From positions 36,602-100,601 of the forward strand of contig JAGZIY010000016.1 in the NCBI GenBank assembly GCA_018365995.1: a stretch of 64,000 bases of DNA. Reading direction: 5' to 3'. The stretch is from Butyricicoccus pullicaecorum (GTDB lineage: Bacteria > Bacillota > Clostridia > Oscillospirales > Butyricicoccaceae). The notes under the pieces were generated by a model. That model did not search any database. It was given only the letters and a program-made list of their open reading frames with translations, and was not told where the DNA came from. Shown here in pieces: positions 34,959-42,797 of the stretch. The position numbers and the translations under genes were made by a program. How positions within the stretch are numbered: position 1 is the first letter of the stretch; every line of letters starts with the position of its first letter.

Positions 34959-36908
34959 ATGAATTTTATGAAAGCATCTCTCGACTTCCTCATTGCCGAA
35001 AAAAATATAGGTGTACTCCCTTCTTTCATCAACGAGACAGAAAAGGCACTTATTTTTCAGCGTGCAGATGAGCTTATCCAGCAAACCTTCATTTTTGACA
35101 AGCCTTGGGATATGGAGCGCTGTCTCACCCCTTATCACCTTGCGCAGCTGGACTGGAACACACAGCGCAACGACGATGAAGAATGGTGCTTTATGTTAAA
35201 CCGCATGGACTACTTAGACTATTTGATCCTTGCAGCACTCTTGTCCCATGAAATAAAATATGCGGAAAAGGCAAAGCTTTATATTTTGGACTGGATCTCC
35301 GCACATCCCGCACTCAAGCTAGAGCCCTCCACCCGCACGCTGGATACCGGAATCCGTGTTATGAACTGGTTTGAAGCACTTCCCTATCTCGAATTTCTTG
35401 GGTGCCTTTCCGATTGTGAACGTGAAAAAATCGGACACAGCATACAGGCACAGCTTGCATACCTCAAAAACTCCTATCTGCCAAAGTATAAGACCAGTAA
35501 CTGGGGCAGTATCCAGACTTGTGCAATCGTATCCATTCTGCCCTTCCTTCTGGAGGATTACAAGAAAGATCCCCTGTATATCTGGGCAAAGGACGAAATG
35601 GAACTGCAATTCTCCATTCAGGTATATCCAGATGGTATGCACTGGGAACAGTCCACTATGTACCATATCGAAGTGCTCAATTATGGCATGAAGGCACTCT
35701 ATTATCTGGGATTGTGCAAGGAAAGCAGCAGCATACAGGAGCCTGTCTATCGGCTTGCAGAATCGCTCCTCTATCAGCTGACCCCGTCCGGCGGCATCGA
35801 AACCTTCGGGGACAGCGATCGGGTCTGCGCACGTGATGTGTTCACACGAGCAGCTGTGCTCTTTTCCGACCCTCATTTCCGCTTTGCTGGTACAGAAACC
35901 TGTGATCTCGAAAGCGCCTATATTCTGGGCGGCTCTGGTGCCTCCCGCTATAACGCGATGCCTGCCGCGCAGCCCAAACAGCTCTGCTATGACGGAACAG
36001 ACAGCGGCATGTATGTGATCCGCAGCAGCTGGAGTTCAGATGCCAGCTTCACCATGTTTACAAACGGTTCTTTAGGCAGCGGACACGGACACAGTGACAA
36101 TCTTCATGTATCACTCACACACAAGGGACAGGAAATCCTCATTGACTCTGGACGTTATACCTACCGTGAGGACCATGCACTGCGCACACAACTCAAAGGC
36201 ATGCAGGCACACAATAGCATCATTCTGGATGAACACGAATACTGCCTGCCCTCTGACAGCTGGGGCTATACAGACTTCGGACTTCCTCTAAAAAACTATG
36301 TACGGCATGCAGACAATATCCATTACCTTGAAGGCTATATGATTGGGCATGACCCGCTGCAAATTTGGATACGCAAGGTCATTTTCATTGCCCCCTCCAT
36401 TTGGCTGATTGTAGACGATGTCAAGGCAGATGGTACCCATAAAGCACACACCCGCTTTCACTTTGACCCCAGCCTGACTGTGAAAGCACAGGGTATGCAG
36501 CTTTCTGTTGAGGGCACGTCACTCATCATGACACCACCACACTGTGAAATGCTGCTTACCAAAGAGGCATGCTCCCTGCGCTATAACGAGCAGCTTCCCC
36601 ATACAGTCTTACACTGTAAGCAGTCTTTTACCAATCATCTGACCCAAATCACTGCCTTTTATGACCGTACCATACAAATGGACGATGTTCCGGTCTATCA
36701 AAATCTCACAGAAGTGATGTCTCCCGAAATTGCGCAGGCGCGAAAATTCATTCTCTCAGAACAGGAAAGCTACACCATAGCTGTATGCAGCAAAGAAATT
36801 TACAAAGGGAAAAAAGTCCTGTCCTGTGAAGGCATGCCTTATCATGCAAAATGTGTTGTCATTCATCAAATAGGTGACGAAAAACAGCTTATCGTGTTGA
36901 AAGCCTAA
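34959..36908 (+). CDS. Heparinase II/III-like polysaccharide lyase, cytoplasmic
   Basis: 649 residues from the ATG at 34959, chosen because GATGAGGT lies 8 bases upstream. An N-terminal alpha-toroid (RTLDTGIRVMNWFEAL, YKTSNWGSIQTC, YPDGMHWEQSTMYHIEVL) is followed by the heparinase II/III C-terminal beta domain (GSGHGHSDNLHVSLTHKG, LIDSGRYTY, HNSIILDE). There is no signal peptide, so it should cleave imported oligosaccharides, like the oligohyaluronate lyases of PL12/PL33-type families. The exact PL family and substrate are not decided by the sequence. Confidence 0.86.
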   Translation: MNFMKASLDFLIAEKNIGVLPSFINETEKALIFQRADELIQQTFIFDKPWDMERCLTPYHLAQLDWNTQRNDDEEWCFMLNRMDYLDYLILAALLSHEIKYAEKAKLYILDWISAHPALKLEPSTRTLDTGIRVMNWFEALPYLEFLGCLSDCEREKIGHSIQAQLAYLKNSYLPKYKTSNWGSIQTCAIVSILPFLLEDYKKDPLYIWAKDEMELQFSIQVYPDGMHWEQSTMYHIEVLNYGMKALYYLGLCKESSSIQEPVYRLAESLLYQLTPSGGIETFGDSDRVCARDVFTRAAVLFSDPHFRFAGTETCDLESAYILGGSGASRYNAMPAAQPKQLCYDGTDSGMYVIRSSWSSDASFTMFTNGSLGSGHGHSDNLHVSLTHKGQEILIDSGRYTYREDHALRTQLKGMQAHNSIILDEHEYCLPSDSWGYTDFGLPLKNYVRHADNIHYLEGYMIGHDPLQIWIRKVIFIAPSIWLIVDDVKADGTHKAHTRFHFDPSLTVKAQGMQLSVEGTSLIMTPPHCEMLLTKEACSLRYNEQLPHTVLHCKQSFTNHLTQITAFYDRTIQMDDVPVYQNLTEVMSPEIAQARKFILSEQESYTIAVCSKEIYKGKKVLSCEGMPYHAKCVVIHQIGDEKQLIVLKA

Positions 36909-36910
36909 AA

Positions 36911-36944
36911 AAATCCCGTAGGCAATCAATTGCCTGCGGGATTT
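36911..36944. terminator. Bidirectional terminator between the lyase and FAH genes
   Basis: AAATCCCGTAGGCAAT pairs with ATTGCCTGCGGGATTT (16 pairs, one G-U), CA loop. A and T runs on the flanks serve both convergent genes. Confidence 0.85.
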
Positions 36945-36952
36945 CCCATACT

Positions 36953-37831
36953 TCAATCAATGCTATTGGTCAGGGTTCCGATTTTTTCGATTTCACAGGT
37001 TACAACGTCTCCATGCTTTAGAAAACAAGGCGGCTGCATGCCCATGCCCACACCCGCAGGTGTGCCTGTTGCGATAATGGTACCTGCCTTGAGCGTCATG
37101 CCCTGTGAGAGTTCTGCAACGATTTCATCAATATTCGTAATCAAAGCGCTTGTTACACTATCCTGACGCAGTTCTCCATTGACAGAACAGCGGATTCCCA
37201 GTGCCGGCGGATAGCTGATTTCATCTGCTGTGACAATGCAAGGTCCCATAGGGGTATAACCATCTAAAGATTTTCCGAAATACCACTGCTTATGTCCCGT
37301 TTGAAGATTGCGAGCAGAAATATCATTGATAATCGTATAGCCAAAAATATATTCCTGTACACGTTCTGCCGGCACATTGTAAGCATCTTTTCCCAAAATC
37401 ACACCGAGCTCTACCTCATAATCGAGACTGTCTACTAACCCCTCATACAATGGAATCTTCCCGCCATCTGCATTGGCTTCCGAAACGCGCTTGGAAAAAT
37501 AGATTGCCTTTGGACGATCGCCGAACGCTTCCTTGTCAAATCGTCCTGCCTCTTTGTGATGTGCGTCATAATTGATACCCAAACAGAGCACGTCCTGCAT
37601 CGGATACGGAATCGGAGCACGGCACACAGTATCTGCATAGGAAATTGGTGAAACGCCCTCTGGCTTGCACTTCAGCTTGTCCATCTGCTCGGGTGTGATG
37701 GTGCAGATGAGCGTATTCATATCTGCAAAGGACAATCCAAACGCACAAAGCGGATAAAACTCTCCTCCATCAAAGCCAACGCCGATTTGATCTTTCCCAT
37801 CTAGGCTATCACGATATGTATAGAGTTTCAT
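36953..37831 (-). CDS. Fumarylacetoacetate hydrolase (FAH)-family protein
   Basis: 292 residues. The FAH core is intact: LCLGINYDAHHKE, the metal ligands in DYEVELGVILGKD and NDISARNLQ, KSLDGYTPMGP and ATGTPAGVG. Members split or decarboxylate acylpyruvates, including 2,4-diketo-3-deoxy sugar acids. It has its own promoter with a LacI operator of the same type as the uronate genes, so it belongs to that regulon. A role at the end of the pathway is inference. Confidence 0.9.
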   Translation of the reverse strand: MKLYTYRDSLDGKDQIGVGFDGGEFYPLCAFGLSFADMNTLICTITPEQMDKLKCKPEGVSPISYADTVCRAPIPYPMQDVLCLGINYDAHHKEAGRFDKEAFGDRPKAIYFSKRVSEANADGGKIPLYEGLVDSLDYEVELGVILGKDAYNVPAERVQEYIFGYTIINDISARNLQTGHKQWYFGKSLDGYTPMGPCIVTADEISYPPALGIRCSVNGELRQDSVTSALITNIDEIVAELSQGMTLKAGTIIATGTPAGVGMGMQPPCFLKHGDVVTCEIEKIGTLTNSID

Positions 37832-37853
37832 TGGAACAACCTCCCTATATTAA

Positions 37854-37901
37854 GTAAAACGGTTTATATATTCATGATACCAAGTTTTTCCCACTTGTCA
37901 A
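37854..37901 (-). promoter_or_regulatory. FAH-gene promoter with LacI-type operator
   Basis: Minus strand TTGACA (37901-37896), 16-base spacer, TATCAT (37879-37874), then operator GTAAAACGGTTTAT (37854-37867) at the predicted start. Confidence 0.8.
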
Positions 37902-37912
37902 CCCATATTATA

Positions 37913-37941
37913 TTGGATTGCATTTCGTGAATGAATATGAT
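37913..37941 (+). promoter_or_regulatory. Possible promoter of the lacI-type gene
   Basis: TTGGAT (37913-37918), 17 bases, TATGAT (37936-37941). It lies back to back with the FAH promoter. Confidence 0.45.
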
Positions 37942-37976
37942 AGACTAAATTTATCCATGCGAAAAGGAGTATTTCC

Positions 37977-39041
37977 ATGTCATCCAAACAAAAAATGACC
38001 ATACAAGAAATCGCTGATGAAGCGCAGGTTTCAAAGACAACTGTTTCTTTTTTTCTAAATGGAAAACGGGAAAAAATGTCTGCCAGTACATGGAACCGCA
38101 TAGCAAAGGTTGTCAAAAAGCATGACTATCGCCCCAGTGCGACAGCGCGGCTTATGACCGCCAAGCACTCCTGCCTGCTTGGTGTCCTGATTGGTGATAT
38201 CACGCATCCCTTTTCCAATCATCTTGTGAAAGGCATTGCACAAGTATGCCGCGAAGGTAAATATCAGGTGCTCATCGGAACCAGTGAATACGAGCCAGAT
38301 GCCGAGCTTAATCATATTGACCGTATGATTGACATGGGAGTAGACGGGCTGATTCTGCAGCCCTGCGGGAATCCCTATATTTCCATTGAAAAGCTCAATC
38401 GTGCAGGGATTCCGGTTGTGTGTATCGACAGCAATCCAGAAGGGCTTCCTCTTTGGGTCGTTACAAACAACTATGAAGCAACATTTGACGCCATCACCGC
38501 CTGTATAGAGCACGGCTACGAGCAGGTCATTCTGTTCTCAGCAGAACCTCATGTTTTGACTTCTCGTCATGACCGCTATCAGGGCTGTCTAGATGCCCTC
38601 AAGGCAAAGAACATTCCCTGCCATATTCAAATCGTTGATGCACACACGCCTGCAAACGAAATTTTACAAACCGTGGAGCAGCACTATCATCACGGGCGCA
38701 CACTGGTTTTTGTGCCGAACTGCTGGCTCTTGCCCAATGTTTTTACCGCGCTTAAACCGCTGCATGCACAGATTCCCAATCAGCTGGGCATTTTGGGCTT
38801 TGACAACGAAGATTGGGCTTCCCTTTCCATGCCTACTGTTTCCACCATTGTACAGCCAGCTTTTCAGGAGGGTGCAACTGCGGCAGCACTGCTCATTGAC
38901 CACATTCGGGAACGCATTGAAAATCCGCCGACGGTCACACTCTCCTGTGAAGTCATGTGGCGGGATTCCACCGCACTTTCATATCCGGTCGAGCGCGCAG
39001 AATCCAATTCTTCCGACAGCATACTTTCGATAGAGGGATAA
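37977..39041 (+). CDS. LacI-family transcriptional repressor (KdgR/RegR-like)
   Basis: 354 residues. The HTH is at residues 7-30 (MTIQEIADEAQVSKTTVSFF), followed by the hinge YRPSATARLM and a periplasmic-binding-protein-like effector domain (LGVLIGDITHPFSNHLVKG, ILGFDNEDWASLSMPTVST). LacI proteins of this branch control uronate and hyaluronan genes. Four matching palindromes in the neighbouring promoters make it the probable regulator of the whole locus. GAAAAGGAG precedes the ATG. Confidence 0.92.
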   Translation: MSSKQKMTIQEIADEAQVSKTTVSFFLNGKREKMSASTWNRIAKVVKKHDYRPSATARLMTAKHSCLLGVLIGDITHPFSNHLVKGIAQVCREGKYQVLIGTSEYEPDAELNHIDRMIDMGVDGLILQPCGNPYISIEKLNRAGIPVVCIDSNPEGLPLWVVTNNYEATFDAITACIEHGYEQVILFSAEPHVLTSRHDRYQGCLDALKAKNIPCHIQIVDAHTPANEILQTVEQHYHHGRTLVFVPNCWLLPNVFTALKPLHAQIPNQLGILGFDNEDWASLSMPTVSTIVQPAFQEGATAAALLIDHIRERIENPPTVTLSCEVMWRDSTALSYPVERAESNSSDSILSIEG

Positions 39042-39043
39042 CA

Positions 39044-39184
39044 TTATAGTTCTGCTTCTTCTATCCACGCTTTGACTTGCTGCACCACTTTCTTATTTTT
39101 CTTTTTCACGATTTGGTACTTATAATTCTGCTGTCCTATCACGAAACCGATTGCCATTCCCCAAAAAAGAAATACTGCCTCCAT
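39044..39184 (-). CDS. Small membrane-anchored protein, 46 residues, unknown
   Basis: ATG at 39184 preceded by GAGAGG (5 bases away), stop TAA at 39044-39046, 2 bases beyond the lacI stop on the other strand. The protein starts MEAVFLFWGMAIGFVIGQQ, one membrane segment, then a Lys-rich stretch (QIVKKKNKKVVQQ) and an amphipathic acidic end. In-frame ATGs further upstream (39211, 39199, 39196) would add up to 9 residues. A Tat-A-like or FtsB-like small anchor is conceivable, but no family is claimed. Confidence 0.6.
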   Translation of the reverse strand: MEAVFLFWGMAIGFVIGQQNYKYQIVKKKNKKVVQQVKAWIEEAEL

Positions 39185-39240
39185 AGCAACCTCTCTCATC
39201 ATTTTTTGTTCCATACTACTATCCGGACTGTTCCAGTCAA

Positions 39241-39277
39241 AGGACTCCCTTATTACAAAACAGGGAGTCCTCTTCTT
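39241..39277. terminator. Terminator near the ilvE end
   Basis: AGGACTCCCT (39241-39250) pairs with AGGGAGTCCT (39262-39271) around 11 bases. T-rich sequence follows on the plus strand (CTTCTTTTTATT) and a short TTTGACT on the minus strand. Confidence 0.7.
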
Positions 39278-39278
39278 T

Positions 39279-40355
39279 TTATTCCTTTGTCTTTACAGGG
39301 ACTATCCAGCCCATGTCATCGGTCAGAGTGCCCCACTGAATCCCCGTAATGGTATCATACAGCTTTTGTGTGACCTCACCAATCTTACCGTCATTGATTT
39401 TCGCAGCCGTTCCCTCATAACGCAGTTCTCCCACTGGAGAAATGACCGCAGCGGTACCTGTACCAAATACTTCCTCCAGTTTGCCGTCCGCCGATGCCTT
39501 CATAACATCTGCAATTGCAAGTGCCTGCTCACAGACCGGAATCCCCCACTTTTTCAGCAGCTCGATACAGGACATACGGGTCACACCCGGCAAAACCGTC
39601 CCAACACAAGGGGCTGTATAAACGGTACCATCGATCTTGAAGAAGCAGTTCATAGAGCCAACCTCCTCAACATAGCGATGAGATACCCCATCCAGCCATA
39701 AAGTCTGCTCGTACCCCAACTCATGCGCCTTAACCTGTGAAATAAGGGAGGCTGCATAGTTGCCGCCACACTTGGTAAATCCAGTACCGCCCGGGCAGGC
39801 ACGTGTGTATTCGTCTTCCACGAAAATCTTGACCGGATTGATACCTGTGGAATAGTACGCACCCACAGGCGAGCAGATAATGATAAATTGATGTGTTTGA
39901 GACGGACGCACGCCCAAATGCGGCTCGGTTGCAATGACAAACGGACGAATATACAGGCTCGTACCGACCTGACGGGGTACCCAGTCCGCATCGGTGCGCA
40001 CCAGTGCCTTAACAGCCTGAATAAAATCCTCTGTCGGCAAACTGGGCAGACACATGCGGCGATTGGTATTCTGCATACGCTCTGCATTTTTCTCGGGACG
40101 GAACAACTGAATGGAACCATCAGACACACGGTATGCCTTCATTCCCTCAAACGATTCCATCGCATAGTGCAGCACCATCGCAGCCGGATCGAGTGGAATG
40201 GGCTGATATGGCACAATACGTGCATTATGCCAGCCTTTTTCCTCAGAATGATCCATGATAAACATATGGTCTGTGTAATACTTACCAAAACCAAGGGCAG
40301 ATTCATCTGGTTTTTCTTTTCGATGTGTTGTCAGTTCATACTGGATATGCAGCAT
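39279..40355 (-). CDS. ilvE: Branched-chain amino acid aminotransferase
   Basis: 358 residues from the ATG at 40355. PLP fold-type IV enzyme: LHYAMESFEGMKAYR, RPEKNAERM, ACPGGTGFTKCGGNYAAS with the PLP-binding Lys region, and FFKIDGTVYTAPC. It makes Val, Leu and Ile from their keto acids with glutamate. The extended reading from 40493 covers the promoter and is rejected. Not linked in function to its neighbours. Confidence 0.95.
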   Translation of the reverse strand: MLHIQYELTTHRKEKPDESALGFGKYYTDHMFIMDHSEEKGWHNARIVPYQPIPLDPAAMVLHYAMESFEGMKAYRVSDGSIQLFRPEKNAERMQNTNRRMCLPSLPTEDFIQAVKALVRTDADWVPRQVGTSLYIRPFVIATEPHLGVRPSQTHQFIIICSPVGAYYSTGINPVKIFVEDEYTRACPGGTGFTKCGGNYAASLISQVKAHELGYEQTLWLDGVSHRYVEEVGSMNCFFKIDGTVYTAPCVGTVLPGVTRMSCIELLKKWGIPVCEQALAIADVMKASADGKLEEVFGTGTAAVISPVGELRYEGTAAKINDGKIGEVTQKLYDTITGIQWGTLTDDMGWIVPVKTKE

Positions 40356-40401
40356 AATATTTTCACTCTTTTCTGTTAAACTGTGTGAAAGGATTATTTT
40401 T

Positions 40402-40430
40402 ATTTTATCTCTTTCTTTTTCACTTTTCAA
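40402..40430 (-). promoter_or_regulatory. ilvE promoter
   Basis: Minus strand TTGAAA (40430-40425), 17-base spacer, TAAAAT (40407-40402). No T-box signature lies between it and the start. The rest of 40356-40666 holds only a TATAAT at 40614-40619 without a clear -35, possibly for the next gene. Confidence 0.65.
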
Positions 40431-40666
40431 GTATTTTTCCCGTTTATTCCATTTCTTTGTGAGAAAAATCAGAAAATCCCCACTGTGCAGCAAATTGCCT
40501 GTTTACTTTTCTGCGGACAGCTTTTCTTCATCCATTCAAAAACTTTTCGATACATCTGCTGTCTGCCTGCAAAAATTTCTGTATTCCCTCTGCCTTACAC
40601 ATACTTTCTATGTTATAATGAGACTGTTATCTTTTACTTTTCGTCAGAAAAAGGAGCTCTCCGCAC

Positions 40667-41845
40667 ATGAAACAAAAATATATCCCTTTCTTGTCCCTTG
40701 TGCTGTGCGCCGCCCTGCTCATTGGCATCACAACCAGCTATGCTGCAAACAATATCACACTCACCGCAGTTAATGATTCTTTCCTGCCCTTATCCTCATC
40801 TACCATGCCCGAAAAGCGCGGCGGGGCACAATATGTACCCTACTCTGTATTTTCGGGTGCCTTGGGCATTTCCAGCGCCTATAACAGCGCTGACCAAACG
40901 CTATCCTTGTCAAGCGGCACGACTGTGCTGCGCTTTGACCTGAGCCGTGGAACGGTGTACGACCAAAATATGAACAGCTACACAACACCCGCTTATTGGA
41001 TCAACGGAAGCATCTATGTTCCCGTAAAACTGGTGTGCGGAAAATTTGACCTCACTTATTCCAATATTTCTGCTGCCGCTCCCATTCTGCGTATTTGCAG
41101 CAGCGCAGCAGTGTTATCCGATTCGGCTTTTGTGTCCTCCTCTGCCAACACCATCCGCAGCATGCTTGAGGCATATAACAAGCCAGCGAGCAATCCCGCG
41201 GCTGCCCCCCAAGGTGGGCAGACCAATGAACCTCCCACCGTACCGTCTGCGGAATCACCATCCACTGTCCCACTGCGAAAGCCAAGCATTGTCTATCTGA
41301 CTTACTTCGGCACCCCCGATTCCGATACACTTTCTATTTTAACCGCACTCGAACAAGCCGAGCAATCTGCTGCCTTTTTTATCCCCGCCGATGGCACAGC
41401 ACTCAACGAAGATCTACTGCGCCAAATTGTCGGCCGCGGACATACCATTGGCTTTACCTTGCTTTCCTCTGCGCAGGATATGACCGGAAAGCTCCGTGCA
41501 GCCAATGATGTATTATTCCGTGCCACAGGCACGGTAAGCCGTTTGTTATGTATTTCCGACGGCTCCGAGAAGTTGACTGCCATACAACGCGAAGGACTCA
41601 TACAGGGCGGCTATCGCCTATGGGATACCACAGTAGACAGTCAGGATCATTCCTACGGTGCCGCAGATGCAGTCAAAGCGACCATGGACACACTCGGGCA
41701 GACGACCGTACCCACCGTTATTCGGCTTGGGCACTACAAGGTCTCTGCGCGTGCAACCACACTTCTTGTATCACAGCTTGCCTCCTATGACATTCCCATC
41801 GGGCAAATCACACTGACGCAAACGCCGATAAATCATTTGACTTAA
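40667..41845 (+). CDS. Secreted protein with copper-amine-oxidase-like N-domain and degenerate polysaccharide deacetylase domain
   Basis: 392 residues with a signal peptide ending near TTSYAA (residue 26). Residues 30-150 resemble the copper amine oxidase N-domain found as a wall-associated module in Clostridia (YVPYSVFSGALG, INGSIYVPVKLVC). A Pro/Ser/Glu-rich linker follows (170-205). The rest has the NodB fold (SIVYLTYFGTP, GRGHTIGFTLLSS), but the metal-binding DD is replaced (YFGTP for FDDGP) and the H-x-x-x-H motif is lost. It is probably a non-catalytic binding or sporulation-related protein. It sits before sigG. Confidence 0.75.
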   Translation: MKQKYIPFLSLVLCAALLIGITTSYAANNITLTAVNDSFLPLSSSTMPEKRGGAQYVPYSVFSGALGISSAYNSADQTLSLSSGTTVLRFDLSRGTVYDQNMNSYTTPAYWINGSIYVPVKLVCGKFDLTYSNISAAAPILRICSSAAVLSDSAFVSSSANTIRSMLEAYNKPASNPAAAPQGGQTNEPPTVPSAESPSTVPLRKPSIVYLTYFGTPDSDTLSILTALEQAEQSAAFFIPADGTALNEDLLRQIVGRGHTIGFTLLSSAQDMTGKLRAANDVLFRATGTVSRLLCISDGSEKLTAIQREGLIQGGYRLWDTTVDSQDHSYGAADAVKATMDTLGQTTVPTVIRLGHYKVSARATTLLVSQLASYDIPIGQITLTQTPINHLT

Positions 41846-41901
41846 CACATCTGTGCTGTCAAATGCACGTAAAAGAAGTCGAAATCCAAAATATATCTCA
41901 G

Positions 41902-41932
41902 GTATATCTCCCCTGCCTTTGTGGGCAAGCTT
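41902..41932 (+). promoter_or_regulatory. Possible SigF/SigG-type promoter of sigG
   Basis: GTATA (41902-41906), 16-base spacer, GGGCAAGCTT (41923-41932), close to the forespore sigma consensus GTATA-N16-GGnnAnAnTT. A stem CCTGCCTT/AAGGCAGG overlaps the region up to the AGGAGGG ribosome site. Confidence 0.45.
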
Positions 41933-41964
41933 TATGTAGCAAGACAAGGCAGGAGGGATAAGTC

Positions 41965-42735
41965 ATGCAAAGTAAAGTTGAGATTTGCGGTGTCAACACC
42001 GCCTCTCTGACCGTAATTCCTGCGGCTGAAATGACCGAGCTGCTCCGAAAGTCACATAATGGTGACCAGAGTGCGCGGGAAAAGCTGATTCGCGGCAATC
42101 TCAAGCTGGTACTATCCGTAATCCAGCGCTTCCACGGTCGAAATGAATCGGTAGATGATCTCTTTCAGGTTGGCTGTATTGGGCTTATGAAATCCATTGA
42201 TAATTTCAACTGTGATCTCAATGTACGCTTTTCTACCTACGCGGTTCCCATGATTATTGGAGAAATCCGCCGCTATTTGCGTGATAACAGCGCCATTCGA
42301 GTCTCTCGCTCCATGCGTGATACAGCATACCGCGCACTTCAGGCAAAGGAAGCCTTTTTGAAGGAGCATCAGCGCGAGCCAACCATCACAGAACTCGCCA
42401 AAGCACTGGATATGAAAAAAGAGGAGGTGGTCTTTGCGCTCGATGCCATTTCTGACCCCATTTCTCTTTATGAGCCGGTATGGGGCGAGGAGGGCGATGC
42501 TCTCTGCGTCATGGATCAGGTCGGTGACCCTAAGAATACCGATGAACACTGGCTCACACAAATCGCGCTCAAGGAGGCAATCAGCTCACTCTCTGAGCGG
42601 GAAAAACGCATTGTTCACATGCGCTTTTTCGAAGGCCGCACACAGATGGAAGTCGCATCTGCCATTCATATTTCACAGGCACAGGTTTCGCGGCTGGAGA
42701 AAGGCGCCATTGCCCATATTCGTAAGCACATTTGA
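41965..42735 (+). CDS. sigG: RNA polymerase sporulation sigma factor SigG
   Basis: 256 residues. The N-terminal SKVEICGVNTASL peptide is the SigG signature, used for its inhibition before engulfment ends. Region 2 follows (DDLFQVGCIGLMKSIDNF, FSTYAVPMIIGEIRRYLRD), then region 4 (LSEREKRIVHMRFFEGRTQ). It drives late forespore genes. AGGAGGGAT precedes the ATG. spoIIP and the ger operon lie some 40 kb away and are not linked to it. Confidence 0.96.
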   Translation: MQSKVEICGVNTASLTVIPAAEMTELLRKSHNGDQSAREKLIRGNLKLVLSVIQRFHGRNESVDDLFQVGCIGLMKSIDNFNCDLNVRFSTYAVPMIIGEIRRYLRDNSAIRVSRSMRDTAYRALQAKEAFLKEHQREPTITELAKALDMKKEEVVFALDAISDPISLYEPVWGEEGDALCVMDQVGDPKNTDEHWLTQIALKEAISSLSEREKRIVHMRFFEGRTQMEVASAIHISQAQVSRLEKGAIAHIRKHI

Positions 42736-42750
42736 ATCGTTATAAATTGC

Positions 42751-42797
42751 AAATCCCTCAGATAAGCTTTGTCTTACCTGAGGGATTTGTTATTTTT
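42751..42797. terminator. Terminator between sigG and parC
   Basis: AAATCCCTCAGATAAG pairs with CTTACCTGAGGGATTT (one mismatch) over 6 bases, followed by TGTTATTTTT on the plus strand. It can serve both convergent genes. Confidence 0.8.
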
